Below are positions 8,809 to 17,850 of a DNA stretch of 64,000 bases, in pieces; position 1 is the stretch's first letter; each line of letters starts with the position of its first letter. The stretch is from Kumtagia sp052180275 (lineage in GTDB: Bacteria > Pseudomonadota > Alphaproteobacteria > Rhizobiales > Rhizobiaceae), in NCBI RefSeq assembly GCF_052180275.1, contig NZ_CP197465.1, forward strand, positions 1,178,001 to 1,242,000, given 5' to 3'. A program made the translations under genes and the position numbers. The notes under the pieces were generated by a model. It had not been told where the DNA came from, did not search any database, and saw nothing but the letters and a program-made list of their open reading frames with translations.

Positions 8809-9858
8809 TCAGTCCGCCGTGAGAACGACCTTTACGCTGCGGCTACGGTCGAGCGCCAGCCGGAAAGCGTCTGGCGCATCACGTAGCGGCCGTCTGGCCG
8901 TGACCAGCCTCGCGACATCGACGGCGCCCGACACGATCAGTTCGACGGCACGCGAAAATTCCTCGCCGAAGCGGAAGGTCCCCCTCACGTCCAGTTCCTT
9001 GGCCATCATCGCATTAGCCGGCGCCGGCACGTCGCCGCCGGGAAGATTACCGACCAGCACCACCGTACCGCCGCGCCGCGCCGTGCGGATCGCCGAACCA
9101 AGGCCCGCCGGCGTGCCGGAAATCTCGAACGCCGCGTCGACCGGGTCCGTGGCCGCCGCCTCCTCCAGCGGGCCGGCGCCGACGCTGATGTCGACCACCC
9201 GGTCGGCGCCGAGCGCCTTGGCGAAAGCCAGCGGCGCTGCGGCGATGTCGATCATGGTGATCTGCCCGGCCCCGGCCAGGCGCGCGGCGAGCATGACCAG
9301 CAGGCCGATCGGCCCAGCCCCAAACAATGCCACGTGCCGGCCCGCAACATCGCCAGCGCGCGCGACAGCATGCAGCGCTACCGCAAGCGGCTCGGCAAGT
9401 GCCGCGGAAGAAAGCGCAAGGTCTTTCGGCACCTTCACGCATTGCGCGGGGATGGCGTCGAACAGGCTGGCGAAACCGCCCTGCATATGCGGCGTCTTCG
9501 ACGCCGAGCCCATGAAATAAATGTTCTCGCAGAGGTTCGGCCGGCCCTCGCGGCAACGCGCGCAATGCCCGCACCAGCGCGAGGGGTTGACGGCGACGTG
9601 GTCGCCAACCGTCAACCCCGGCGCATCGCCGGCGATCTCGACGACCTCGCCGGCAACCTCGTGGCCTAGGATCAGCGGCGAGGTCACGACAAAATCGCCG
9701 GTGCGGGCATGGCGGAAATAATGCATGTCCGAGCCGCAGATGCCGCCCGCCCCGAACTTTACCCGCACCATGCCCTGCGGGAGCGGTCCGAGGTCGCGCT
9801 CTACGACGCGCAGATCCTCCGGAGCGAACAGGGTCGCGGCGATTGCGGTGGCGCTCAT
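8809..9858 (-). CDS. Zinc alcohol dehydrogenase, L-idonate 5-dehydrogenase-like
   Basis: This 349-aa medium-chain dehydrogenase resembles L-idonate 5-dehydrogenase (IdnD), which interconverts L-idonate and 5-keto-D-gluconate with NAD(P). Catalytic zinc ligands are visible as C41 (GGICGSDMHYF) and H66-E67 (LGHEVAGEV). A structural zinc site of four cysteines follows in WCGHCARCREGRPNLC, and the nucleotide-binding Rossmann motif is GAGPIGLL. The GICGSDMHY and C-terminal RSVKVVLT parts match the idonate/sorbitol subgroup. Its ATG overlaps the dctM stop by 4 bp (ATGA), so it is the enzyme of the TRAP operon and probably acts on the imported compound. The exact sugar acid is not certain. Confidence 0.85.
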   Translation of the reverse strand: MSATAIAATLFAPEDLRVVERDLGPLPQGMVRVKFGAGGICGSDMHYFRHARTGDFVVTSPLILGHEVAGEVVEIAGDAPGLTVGDHVAVNPSRWCGHCARCREGRPNLCENIYFMGSASKTPHMQGGFASLFDAIPAQCVKVPKDLALSSAALAEPLAVALHAVARAGDVAGRHVALFGAGPIGLLVMLAARLAGAGQITMIDIAAAPLAFAKALGADRVVDISVGAGPLEEAAATDPVDAAFEISGTPAGLGSAIRTARRGGTVVLVGNLPGGDVPAPANAMMAKELDVRGTFRFGEEFSRAVELIVSGAVDVARLVTARRPLRDAPDAFRLALDRSRSVKVVLTAD

Positions 9859-11261
9859 CGGATCAGTCCCATCTGCTGCGGCAGCCACAGTGTTATAGCC
9901 GGAATGAAGGTGATGAGCAGCAGCGCCACCAGCAGCGGCACCAGCCAGGGCAGGATCGCCATGGTGGTGCGCTCGACCGAGAGTTTCGCCACCCGCGACA
10001 GCACGAACAGCACCATGCCGAGCGGCGGATGGAGGAGGCCGATCATCAGGTTGAGCGTCATGATCAGCCCGAAATGCACGGGATCGACGCCGTAGATGGC
10101 AGCCACCGGCAGCAGGATCGGGACGAGGATGGTGATCGCCGCGATCGTGTCGAGGAAACAGCCGACGATCAGCATCAATATGTTGACCAGGATCAGGAAC
10201 ACCCATTTGTTCTCGGTCAGCGCGAAGATGAAGGTCGAGAACACCTGCGCCGACTGGCTTACGGTGAGCAACCAGGCGAAGATCGACGCCGCCGTGACGA
10301 TGAACAGCACCGAGGCCGTCGTCTCGATCGTGTCGAAGCTGGCCTTGGCCAGCGCTTTCAACGTCATCGTGCGGTAGCGCACCAGGCCGAGGAACAGCGA
10401 CCAGATGACGGCGGCCATGGCGGCTTCCGTCGGCGTGAACCAGCCCATGGTCATGCCGCCGATCAGGATGACCGGCGTCATCAGCGCCATGACGGCGGAG
10501 AAGTCGAAATACCAGTCGGCCGCCACCAGCACGACCAGCGCTACGCCGACCGCTGCATTGATGGACAGGCCGGCCAGCACCAGCAGGTAGACCAGCACCG
10601 GGAAACCGAGGACGACGACGATTTCGAGGCTCGCTTCGCCGAGCTTCGCCATTGAGAACGGCGTGTCCGATCCCCAGCCCTTGCGGTAGGCGAAGATCGC
10701 CACGGTCAGCATCATCAGCAGCGTCATGACCACGCCGGGCAGGATGCCGGCCATGAACAGCGCGCCGATCGAGACGTTGGCCATCATGCCATAGATGACG
10801 AAGGGCAGCGACGGCGGGAAGATCGGTCCGAGCGTGGCGGAGGCGGCGGTGACGCCAACGGCCGCCTCGACGGGATAGCCGTGGTCCTTCATCGCCTTGA
10901 TCTCGATAGTGCCGATGCCGGCGGCGTCCGCCAGCGCGGTGCCCGACATGCCGGAAAAGATCACCGAGCCGATGATGTTGACCTGCGCCAGCCCGCCCTT
11001 CATCCAGCCGACCAGCGCCAGGGCGAAGGTATAGATGCGCCCTGTCACGCCGGCTATGTTCATCAAATTGCCGGCCAGGATGAAGAACGGCACGGCGAGC
11101 AAAGGAAAGCTCTCGACGCCGGCAATCATGCGCTGCGCGGCGATGAGGTCCGGCGCGACGCCGTAGATCAGCAGATAGGCGACCGAAGCGACCGCCATGG
11201 ACACCGCCACGGGTACGCCCATGATCATCAGGAGGAGGAAACCGCCGACGAGTAGCAGCAT
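9855..11261 (-). CDS. dctM: TRAP transporter large permease DctM
   Basis: This 468-aa large membrane subunit (12 or more helices) of a tripartite ATP-independent periplasmic transporter carries the Na+-coupled transport path. Family features are clear: VPFFILAGNLMNIAGVTGRIY near the N-terminus, the GMSGTALADAAGIGTIEIKAM loop, GPIFPPSLPFVIYGMMANVSIGALF, and the C-terminal DPVHFGLIMTLNLMIGLLHPPLG. Length is somewhat above the usual 425 or so. It follows dctQ by 3 bp and overlaps the dehydrogenase gene by 4 bp. Together with DctP and DctQ it would import an organic or sugar acid. Confidence 0.95.
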   Translation of the reverse strand: MLLLVGGFLLLMIMGVPVAVSMAVASVAYLLIYGVAPDLIAAQRMIAGVESFPLLAVPFFILAGNLMNIAGVTGRIYTFALALVGWMKGGLAQVNIIGSVIFSGMSGTALADAAGIGTIEIKAMKDHGYPVEAAVGVTAASATLGPIFPPSLPFVIYGMMANVSIGALFMAGILPGVVMTLLMMLTVAIFAYRKGWGSDTPFSMAKLGEASLEIVVVLGFPVLVYLLVLAGLSINAAVGVALVVLVAADWYFDFSAVMALMTPVILIGGMTMGWFTPTEAAMAAVIWSLFLGLVRYRTMTLKALAKASFDTIETTASVLFIVTAASIFAWLLTVSQSAQVFSTFIFALTENKWVFLILVNILMLIVGCFLDTIAAITILVPILLPVAAIYGVDPVHFGLIMTLNLMIGLLHPPLGMVLFVLSRVAKLSVERTTMAILPWLVPLLVALLLITFIPAITLWLPQQMGLIR

Positions 11262-11264
11262 GGG

Positions 11265-11840
11265 TCAGGCTCCCGGGGTGTCGAATTCGCCCGGGCGCTC
11301 CAGGACGGAGTAGCCGCGGCGGTAATTGGCGATGGCGACCTGAACGGAGCGCAGGAACATCAGCAGGAAGCCGGCGAACACCAGCCAGAAGAACCAGCTT
11401 CTGGGCAGGTTGACGGTCGTCATGCGCTCATGCACGACGATCCGCACATAACGCCACATCAGCCAGACCGCGTAGCCAAAGAAAATTACGCGGATGGCGT
11501 CGACGGTCAGCGCGAGGGCGCGTCCGGCGCGCGGCGACAGATAGTGGTAGAGCACGTCGACATGGATGTGCCGCGTGGTGCGCACGCACATCGCAGCCCC
11601 CAGGAAAACCACGACGATCAGCGCGTTGATGGCGATCTCTTCGGTCCAGGCGAGGCTGTTGTTCAGCGCGTAGCGGGTGAAGAACTGCAGGAAGACGCAG
11701 ACCACCATGCCCCAGAACACGGCAAGCGTCACCCAGTCCTCGAAACCGTGGTGGGACAGGTCGATGGGCGCCGCCTCTTCCTCGAAGGCGTGCGCCAGTT
11801 CTTCGGCGGTGATCTGCGTATGATGCTCTTCACGGCTCAT
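11265..11840 (-). CDS. dctQ: TRAP transporter small permease DctQ
   Basis: This four-helix small membrane subunit of the TRAP transporter joins DctM to form the permease. The protein starts with an acidic cytoplasmic stretch, then FEDWVTLAVFWGMVVCVFLQFFTRYALNN, with SLAWTEEIAINALIVVVFLGAAMCVRTTRHIHVD as the family core. A longer frame exists to 11930, but the start at 11840 (MSREEH) has a GAGG SD and is preferred, giving 191 aa. It lies between dctP (about 100 bp upstream) and dctM (3 bp downstream). It is slightly longer than typical DctQ because of the acidic N-terminus. Confidence 0.92.
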   Translation of the reverse strand: MSREEHHTQITAEELAHAFEEEAAPIDLSHHGFEDWVTLAVFWGMVVCVFLQFFTRYALNNSLAWTEEIAINALIVVVFLGAAMCVRTTRHIHVDVLYHYLSPRAGRALALTVDAIRVIFFGYAVWLMWRYVRIVVHERMTTVNLPRSWFFWLVFAGFLLMFLRSVQVAIANYRRGYSVLERPGEFDTPGA

Positions 11841-11942
11841 TGCGGCCTCGCCAACTGGCAAAAATCTCCTCGCCGGCTGCCGCGAGGCAGCCGGCGGACG
11901 GAACGTGCCGAAGCCCTTATGCTCCGGCACGGAGAGCAGGGA

Positions 11943-12917
11943 TCAGTTGATCGCCTGGATGGCGTCCCAGTCGGCCTTCTCGTAGCCGAACTCCTCGAAT
12001 GTCACCTTCTCGGCGACATTCTTCTTGAAGTCCTCCTTGTCGACCTCGGTCACCGTCAGGCCGCGATCCTTGAACACCTGCACAAGTTCCTTCTCGCGCG
12101 CCACGATCTTGTCGGTGGTGCGCTTGGCGGCTTCCTGCAGGACTTCGGTGAAGATCGCCTTGTCCTCGTCGGAAAGGCTCGACCAGCGCGTCTGCGAGAT
12201 GATGGTGTTGAGATGGTCGACGATATGTCCGGTCAGCACGATATTCTTCTGGACTTCGAAGAACTTCTTCGCCTCGATCGTGGTCAGCGGGTTTTCCTGC
12301 GCCTCGACCGTGCCGTTCTGCAGCGCCAGGTAGACTTCGGCAAACGCGATCGGCGCGGTGTTGGCGCCGCAGGCGCGCGGCATGGCGAGATAAGCCGGTA
12401 CGTCCGGCACGCGCATCTTCAGTCCGGCCATGTCTGCGCATTTGGCGATCGGCCGGTTGGAAGTGGTCTGGCGGGTGCCGTAATAGCTGGTCGCCGTTAT
12501 GTGGTGGCCGGTCTTCTCCTCATAGGCGGCCGCCAGTTCCTTGTATTTGTCGCTCTTGGTGTAGGCGATGAGATGGTCCGCATCGCGGAAGGTGAAGGGA
12601 TAGTAGGTAACCCCCATGCGCGGCAACTCCTTGGCGGCGAAGCTGGAGCCCGAGATGATGATGTCGACGGTGCCGAGCGTCAGGCCCTGGTTGATGTCGG
12701 CTTCCTTGCCGAGCTGCGAGGCGGGATAGACCTCGATCTTGTAGCGGCCGTTGGTGCGCTTGGCGATTTCCTCGCCGGCCCATACCGACTCCGTGTGGAA
12801 CGGCTCGGACGTCTCATAGACATGCGCCCATTTCAGCGTTTCCTGCGCGAATGCCGCAGAAGCCGAAAGAGCGAGCGCGGCCATCGCGCCGATCGTTGCT
12901 GCAAGACGCAATTTCAT
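11943..12917 (-). CDS. dctP: TRAP transporter substrate-binding protein DctP
   Basis: This periplasmic binding protein (324 aa) captures the substrate and hands it to DctQM. A signal peptide runs to about residue 24 (ASAAFA before QETLKW). The DctP core follows: FHTESVWAGEEIAKRTNGRYKIEVYPASQLG, then TLGTVDIIISGSS, and the substrate-carboxylate region around KCADMAGLKMRVPDVPAYL, whose arginine normally binds the ligand carboxylate. The start at 12917 has a strong SD (GGGAGAAAGAG). The GntR regulator gene ends 40 bp upstream on the same strand, so regulator and transporter form one operon. Context points to a sugar-acid substrate, not proven. Confidence 0.93.
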   Translation of the reverse strand: MKLRLAATIGAMAALALSASAAFAQETLKWAHVYETSEPFHTESVWAGEEIAKRTNGRYKIEVYPASQLGKEADINQGLTLGTVDIIISGSSFAAKELPRMGVTYYPFTFRDADHLIAYTKSDKYKELAAAYEEKTGHHITATSYYGTRQTTSNRPIAKCADMAGLKMRVPDVPAYLAMPRACGANTAPIAFAEVYLALQNGTVEAQENPLTTIEAKKFFEVQKNIVLTGHIVDHLNTIISQTRWSSLSDEDKAIFTEVLQEAAKRTTDKIVAREKELVQVFKDRGLTVTEVDKEDFKKNVAEKVTFEEFGYEKADWDAIQAIN

Positions 12918-12957
12918 TCTCTTTCTCCCGAAGTTGATTACCTGAATTGCCGGCCGG

Positions 12958-13701
12958 TCAATGGGCGTGGCCGGTTGCCGCCTCTTTCTCCCCTGCCGGC
13001 CCACCCGCCGACATCTCCCGGAAACTGATCGAGAACCGCTCCTGCGACTTGTGCAGATGCTCCTGCATCGCCTGCTTGGCCTGCTTCGGATCGCCGGCGG
13101 CGATCGCGTCGCGCACCAGCCGGTGTTCCTCCAGCGCGGCGTTCCAGGTGGTCGGATCCTCGAAATAACTCGAAAGCCGCTCGAAATACGGGTTCATGCG
13201 CTGGTCGAACAGGTCGCCGATGACCCTCACCAGAACCGCGTTGCCGAGGGTCGAGGCAACGGTCGTGTGGAACGCGCGATCGAGCGTCAGGGTGGCGTGG
13301 TTGGGATGCGCCTTGCCTTCCATGCGCTGCAAAATGTCGTCCATCGCCGCAATGTCGGCCGCGGTCGCCAACCGCGCCGCTTCCTCCGCCACCGCACCCT
13401 CGACGAATTCGCGCGCCCTGAGAAGCTCGAACGGCCCCTCGTCGGTGGTCGGATTGGCGGGAAGCCGCGACGGCTCGGTGACGTAGATGCCCGATCCGAC
13501 ACGAATGCGCACGCGGCCCTCGACTTCCAGCGCGATCAGTGCCTCGCGGATGGTCGGGCGCGAGATGCCCATGCGCTCGGCCAATTCGCGCTCCGGCGGG
13601 AGACGGTCACCGACCGCGAACTCGCCGCTGTCGAAAAGCTGGCGCAGTTGCTCGGCGACCTGCCGATAAAGCCGGCGCGGCACGATTGTCTCGATCGGCA
13701 T
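12958..13701 (-). CDS. GntR-family (FadR/FCD subfamily) transcriptional regulator
   Basis: This 247-aa repressor has an N-terminal winged helix-turn-helix (LPPERELAERMGISRPTIREALIALEVEGRVRIRVGSGIYV, about residues 34-74). An FCD ligand-binding domain follows (RAREFVEGAVAEEAARLA, then TLDRAFHTTVASTLGNAVL and EEHRLVRDAIAAGDPKQA) with histidines that usually coordinate a metal and an organic-acid ligand. The ExuR/UxuR-like composition fits control of sugar-acid genes. It is the first gene of its operon; a near-perfect palindrome 40 bp upstream of the start is the likely operator. It should therefore repress itself and dctPQM-dehydrogenase until the substrate is present. Confidence 0.92.
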   Translation of the reverse strand: MPIETIVPRRLYRQVAEQLRQLFDSGEFAVGDRLPPERELAERMGISRPTIREALIALEVEGRVRIRVGSGIYVTEPSRLPANPTTDEGPFELLRAREFVEGAVAEEAARLATAADIAAMDDILQRMEGKAHPNHATLTLDRAFHTTVASTLGNAVLVRVIGDLFDQRMNPYFERLSSYFEDPTTWNAALEEHRLVRDAIAAGDPKQAKQAMQEHLHKSQERFSISFREMSAGGPAGEKEAATGHAH

Positions 13702-13741
13702 GGAAGCCGTGTCCTCCGCGGTCCGGCCCCGGCTCCTCTCC

Positions 13742-13766
13742 GGTAAATTGGTCAGACCGATTTACC
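13742..13766. promoter_or_regulatory. Predicted GntR/FadR-type operator
   Basis: A 25-bp inverted repeat with a single mismatched pair lies 41 bp upstream of the GntR regulator start. Outer arms are GGTAAAT and ATTTACC; the core is TTGGTCAGACCGA centred on base 13754. The core fits the TNGTNNNACNA consensus of FadR-subfamily GntR proteins. It sits where it would block transcription of the regulator-TRAP-dehydrogenase operon. Confidence 0.8.
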
Positions 13767-13990
13767 AAAATTGTATGAGGACAGGTGACAAGTCAAGCGG
13801 AAAGTTTCTGGGCGCGTTTCCAAGATTGATCCCAGCCGATCAGTGCTCAGGACCCGTTTGTAGCGCTGCCGCCCGCCGCTGCTTGGTTGTCGTCGCACCG
13901 AAGCGCATATTCCGGGCCACGGGCGGAATTCCCGATGCCATTTCGGTCGAGGTATGATAATTTCACACCCAGATCTTCGCAGGAGAAACC

Positions 13991-14272
13991 ATGTCCGCCA
14001 CCGAAAAACGCACCTTCAGCCTGCCCGCCGAGCAGGCCGCTTTCATCGACCGGCTGGTCGAGTCGGGCACCTACGCAACCAGCAGCGAAGTGATCCGCGC
14101 CGGTCTCCGCGCGCTGCAGGAGCGCGATGCCGCCGTGGAGCGCTGGCTGCGCGAGGAAGTCGTGCCGACCTATGACGAAATCAAGGCCCATCCAGAGAGG
14201 GTAATTTCGGGAGAACAGTTACTTGAAAATATGCGCCGGCTCCACAATGCCCGGCTAAAGGGGGAAGCGTGA
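13991..14272 (+). CDS. parD: ParD-type (ribbon-helix-helix) antitoxin
   Basis: This 93-aa antitoxin has an N-terminal ribbon-helix-helix DNA-binding part (KRTFSLPAEQAAFIDRLVESGTYATSSEVIRAGLRALQERD, residues about 5-46). An acidic/charged tail then wraps the toxin. An SD (AGGAG) lies 8 nt before the ATG, and a TATGAT box at 13953-13958 is a plausible -10. The stop overlaps the GTG start of the toxin gene (GTGA). The pair stands alone between two convergent or divergent metabolic units and is probably autoregulated. Confidence 0.9.
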   Translation: MSATEKRTFSLPAEQAAFIDRLVESGTYATSSEVIRAGLRALQERDAAVERWLREEVVPTYDEIKAHPERVISGEQLLENMRRLHNARLKGEA

Positions 14273-14580
14273 AGCGAAGGATTGTAGACTATTCGCTGCG
14301 CGCCAATCAGGACTTTGCATGGGTTTATGGCATCGTTGCCAAAGCTGGCGGTGCAACGAGCGCTTTCGGCTATGTACAACGCATCCGGGCATTCTGCGAA
14401 CGCCTTGACTACGGCTCAGAGCGCGGCACTCCCCGTAACGATCTGCGGCCGGGGCTTCGTGTCGTTGGCTTCGAGCGCCGGGTGACCGTCGCGTTCATCG
14501 TGGAGCCTGAACGCGTGGTGATTTTGCGCGTGTTCTACGGCGGCGTGGACTGGGAGAATGAATTCGACGACGAGAGCTGA
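14269..14580 (+). CDS. parE: ParE/RelE-superfamily toxin
   Basis: This 103-aa product of the ParE type begins at a GTG that overlaps the parD stop. The family layout is visible: N-terminal RIVDYSLRANQDFAWVYGIVAKAGG, the middle IRAFCERLDYGSERGTPRNDLRPGLRVVGFERRVTVAFIVEPERVVILRVFYGG, then an acidic end. ParE proteins poison DNA gyrase; RelE relatives cleave mRNA on the ribosome. The R-x-G-LR-V and I-L-R-V-F-Y-GG motifs favour ParE. It appears intact. Its target has not been shown, so the name reflects family only. Confidence 0.88.
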   Translation: MKRRIVDYSLRANQDFAWVYGIVAKAGGATSAFGYVQRIRAFCERLDYGSERGTPRNDLRPGLRVVGFERRVTVAFIVEPERVVILRVFYGGVDWENEFDDES

Positions 14581-14641
14581 CGCATCCGCCCGCCATCGGC
14601 ATCCCCGCAGTCAGGCGGCCGGACCATAAGCGTTGCGAGTT

Positions 14642-15877
14642 TCAGCCCGCGTCCCGCCGCCCCGCCACCAGTTCCGGATCGAGCGTGAACAGTTCCTGTG
14701 CGCGCCCGACGCCGCGAAGCGCATAGCGGCCGACGCAGACCAGCTTGCCTCGCTCGTCATTTGGCAGCGCCTCGCGGAAAGCCGTTGAGAACAGGACGTT
14801 GCGGTCCGCCGAGCGGCACATGGAGGCGATGCGGCTCACCTCGTTCACCGCTTGCCCGACGACGGTGAAGTCCAGCCGGTCGGGGCTGCCGATATTGCCG
14901 TAGAACACGTCGCCGATGTGCAGGCCGAGATAGATCGTGCTCACCGGTTCGCCGGCGGCGGCGCGGCGCAGATTGAGATCGCCGAGCCGCAGCCCGAGGT
15001 CGGCTTCGGCCTGCATCGCGGCAAGACAGGCGGCGGACGGATCGGAATCGGTGAAGATCGCCAGCGTGCCGTCGCCCATCAGCTTCAGCACGTCGCCGCC
15101 GGCGCCATGCACGGACGAGATGACCGCCTCGGCATAGTCGTTGAGCAGCGGGATAAGCTGGTCGGAAGCGATGGTCTCCGACAATGTCGTATAGCCACGC
15201 ATGTCCGAGAACCACAGCACGGCGTTCACCGTCTCGGCGACGCCGCGGCTCATCCGGCCCTGCAGCACCCGCCGTCCGGCGTCGCGTCCCAGATAGGTCT
15301 CGACCACCGCCACCGGCACGCGCGCCAGCGACGCCGACTTGATCGCCAGGCCCAGCAGCGGCGTCAGGAAGCGCAACGCATCGATCTCGCTGTCGCTGAA
15401 ACCGCCCGGGCGCGCCGTGGTCCAGCGCGAGCCGAGATTGTCCATTTCGCCGAGCACGGCGTCCGGCGCGAACATGTGCACGGCGGCGTAGTAGTCGGTC
15501 TGCCCTTCGGCGCGGATTTCCTCGACCGCCTCGAAACCGCCGGTCTCGCCGGCATGCAAGCGGCAGCGCAACTCGCCGCCGCCTTTCTGCAAAAGATGGT
15601 GAAAAGGGCTGTTCGTCCAACTTGCCGACAGGGTGTCGTCGCTGTTGCGCTTGAATTCGAGCAGGGGGTCCTCCTCGGCGTCGTCCTCGCGCCAGCGGAA
15701 ACCCCGTCCTTCGTAGATCGGATGCAGCGTGTCGATGATGACGATGGCGCGGCCGATCGCCAGACCGGTTTCCCGGCATTTTTCGCAGAAGCCGTGCAGC
15801 AGCGCGATCTCGGTCTCGCCCTCAAGCCCTTTCGCCGCAACCCAGGCCGCAATTTTCTCGACGTCGCGCTGTTCCAT
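14642..15877 (-). CDS. Class III adenylate/guanylate cyclase
   Basis: This soluble 411-aa protein has an N-terminal sensory region of unknown type (about residues 1-200, rich in acidic and aromatic residues, including CEKCRETGLAIGRAIVIIDTLHP). A C-terminal class III cyclase domain follows. Catalytic-domain motifs are AVLWFSDMRGYTTLSE (first metal Asp), GGDVLKLMGDGTLAIF (second Asp) and FYGNIGSPDRLDFTVVGQAVNEVSRI. This type makes cAMP in rhizobia, where such genes are numerous. The frame opens at 15904, but the MEQRDVEK start at 15877 is equally plausible. It lies alone downstream of the ABC operon on the same strand; shared transcription is possible but not shown. Confidence 0.9.
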   Translation of the reverse strand: MEQRDVEKIAAWVAAKGLEGETEIALLHGFCEKCRETGLAIGRAIVIIDTLHPIYEGRGFRWREDDAEEDPLLEFKRNSDDTLSASWTNSPFHHLLQKGGGELRCRLHAGETGGFEAVEEIRAEGQTDYYAAVHMFAPDAVLGEMDNLGSRWTTARPGGFSDSEIDALRFLTPLLGLAIKSASLARVPVAVVETYLGRDAGRRVLQGRMSRGVAETVNAVLWFSDMRGYTTLSETIASDQLIPLLNDYAEAVISSVHGAGGDVLKLMGDGTLAIFTDSDPSAACLAAMQAEADLGLRLGDLNLRRAAAGEPVSTIYLGLHIGDVFYGNIGSPDRLDFTVVGQAVNEVSRIASMCRSADRNVLFSTAFREALPNDERGKLVCVGRYALRGVGRAQELFTLDPELVAGRRDAG

Positions 15878-15970
15878 GGGGGCAGTGTGCACAGCCCGGG
15901 TCACGGCGCAAGCGGCGGGATGCCGGCGTCGGACCCGCGCGAGCCGCCTTCACGCTACGGGCATAAAACC

Positions 15971-17041
15971 TCAGTGCAGGACGAGCATATCGTTCGACGA
16001 AAAGCTGATCGCCGTCTTCTCGCCCACCGCGGGCGGCGGCGTGCTCGGATTGTTGAACGTATCCAGCGACACGACGCTGCTGCCGACGCCGACCCGCACG
16101 CGGATCACCGAGCCGAGGAAATGCACCTCGGCGATCTGGCCCTGCAAATTGGCGTCATGGCCGGCCTTCGGTCCGAGCGCGATCGCTTCCGGCCGCAGCG
16201 CCAACGACAACTGGTCGCCATTGCGCGAGCCGTTCAGCTTGCCCTTCAGCGACACTTCCTGCGTGCTGACCCGCACCGTGCCCGCCGCGGCGTCGCTGAC
16301 GACGCCTTCCAGCACATTCAGCGTGCCGACGAAATTGGCGACGAATTTCGTCGCCGGCCGGTTGTAGATCTCGAACGGCGTGCCGACCTGCTCCGCCTTG
16401 CCGCCATACATGACGGCGATGCGGTCAGAGATCGACAGCGCTTCTTCCTGGTCGTGGGTGACGAAGATGGTGGTGATGCCGAGCTTCTGCTGGATCGAGC
16501 GGATCTCCTCGCGCAGCGACACGCGCACCTTGGCGTCGAGCGCAGACAGCGGTTCGTCGAGCAGGAGCAGCTTCGGCTTCGGCGCCAGCGCGCGGGCCAG
16601 CGCCACGCGCTGCTGCTGGCCGCCGGAAAGCTGGTAGGGGTAGCGGTCGCCGAACTGGTCGATCGGCAGCCTGATGATACCCAGCATCTCGGCAACGCGC
16701 TTGTCGGAATCGGCCTTCGGCATGCCGGCGACCTTCAGGCCGAAAGCAACGTTCTGCGCGACGGTCAGGTTCGGGAACAGCGCATAGGCCTGGAACACCA
16801 TGCCGACATTGCGCTGGTTGGGCTTCAGCCTTGTGACGTCCTTGCCGCCGACGACGATCTTGCCCGAGGTCGGTTCCTCGAAGCCGGCGACCATGCGCAG
16901 CACAGTTGTCTTGCCGCAGCCCGACGGCCCGAGGAATGAGACGAACTCGCCGGGCGCCGCATCGAGATTGAAGTCCTGTACGACGGTGGTCGGACCGAAG
17001 GACTTTTGGACGTGCTGGATGCTGAGAAAGGGGTCGGCCAT
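15971..17041 (-). CDS. ABC transporter ATP-binding protein (PotA/FbpC type)
   Basis: This 356-aa ATPase of a polyamine- or iron-type ABC importer has Walker A as GPSGCGKTT near residue 38, the LSGGQQQRVALARALA signature and the Walker B LLLLDEPLSALD. They are followed by the switch histidine in FVTHDQEEAL. The C-terminal 120 residues form a TOBE domain (ALRPEAIALG, EVHFLGSVIRVRV), typical of PotA/FbpC/UgpC-like subunits that can be regulated by ligand. It starts 17 bp after the second permease. It energises uptake by the two permeases and the binding protein encoded upstream. Confidence 0.95.
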   Translation of the reverse strand: MADPFLSIQHVQKSFGPTTVVQDFNLDAAPGEFVSFLGPSGCGKTTVLRMVAGFEEPTSGKIVVGGKDVTRLKPNQRNVGMVFQAYALFPNLTVAQNVAFGLKVAGMPKADSDKRVAEMLGIIRLPIDQFGDRYPYQLSGGQQQRVALARALAPKPKLLLLDEPLSALDAKVRVSLREEIRSIQQKLGITTIFVTHDQEEALSISDRIAVMYGGKAEQVGTPFEIYNRPATKFVANFVGTLNVLEGVVSDAAAGTVRVSTQEVSLKGKLNGSRNGDQLSLALRPEAIALGPKAGHDANLQGQIAEVHFLGSVIRVRVGVGSSVVSLDTFNNPSTPPPAVGEKTAISFSSNDMLVLH

Positions 17042-17058
17042 GAAATTGGACTTTCAGG

Positions 17059-17850
17059 TCAGCGGGTTTGGTTCGAGGATTTCGGCGCATAGCGCGACAG
17101 CAACTGGATCAGCGACATGCAGCCCCAGGTGATGGCGAAGGCGATGATGGCGAGGGCTGCCGGTTCATACGCCCGGTTGGCGCCGATGTTCTGCAGATAG
17201 GGCCCGAAGGCCGGGCGGTTGAGCAGGCTGGCCATGGTGAATTCGCCAATCACGATGGCGAAGGTCAGGAAGGCGCCGGACAGCACCGCGATAAGCACGT
17301 TGGGCAGGATGACCCGTCCGATGATGGTGGCCCAGCCGGCGCCCAGTATCTGCGCCGCTTCGGTCAGCGTGCGCACGTCGATGGTGCGCAAGCCCGTGTC
17401 GACAGCGCGGTACATATAGGGCAGCGCCAGCGTCGCGTAGCCGATCACCAGCAGTACATTTGTACCGCTGGTGCTGGCAAGGAACGGCAGCGGCGAGTTC
17501 GACCCGTACATGCGTATATAGCCGAAGACGATGACGATGGCCGGGATGACCAGCGGTAACAGCGTGATGAACTCGACGATCGGCCTCAGATGCGGCAGGC
17601 GCAGCCTGATCCAATAGGCGGCCGGCACGACGATCAGGATGCCGAGCAGGATGGTGAAAATCGCCGCTACCACCGAAAAGGTGAAGGATTGCTGGAAGCG
17701 GGGATCACCGAATACGACCTGATAGGCGTCGAAGGAATAGACGCCGCGTCGCATGCGCAGCGAGAATTCCAGCGTCGCGATCAGCGGAATGAAGAAATAA
17801 GCGGCCCCCACGCCGAAGGTGAGCCAGGCCCAGAATTTTCCGGTCTTCAT
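17059..17850 (-). CDS. ABC transporter permease (PotC-like)
   Basis: This inner-membrane permease of 263 aa has six predicted helices. The ATPase-contacting EAA loop is TLTEAAQILGAGWATIIGRVILP, where the conserved EAA...G pattern is complete. The best start is the ATG at 17850, which overlaps the stop of the upstream permease (ATGA); a GTG three codons earlier is an alternative. The fold and gene order (binding protein, two permeases, ATPase) are those of spermidine/putrescine or ferric-iron importers. Substrate is not evident. Confidence 0.92.
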   Translation of the reverse strand: MKTGKFWAWLTFGVGAAYFFIPLIATLEFSLRMRRGVYSFDAYQVVFGDPRFQQSFTFSVVAAIFTILLGILIVVPAAYWIRLRLPHLRPIVEFITLLPLVIPAIVIVFGYIRMYGSNSPLPFLASTSGTNVLLVIGYATLALPYMYRAVDTGLRTIDVRTLTEAAQILGAGWATIIGRVILPNVLIAVLSGAFLTFAIVIGEFTMASLLNRPAFGPYLQNIGANRAYEPAALAIIAFAITWGCMSLIQLLSRYAPKSSNQTR

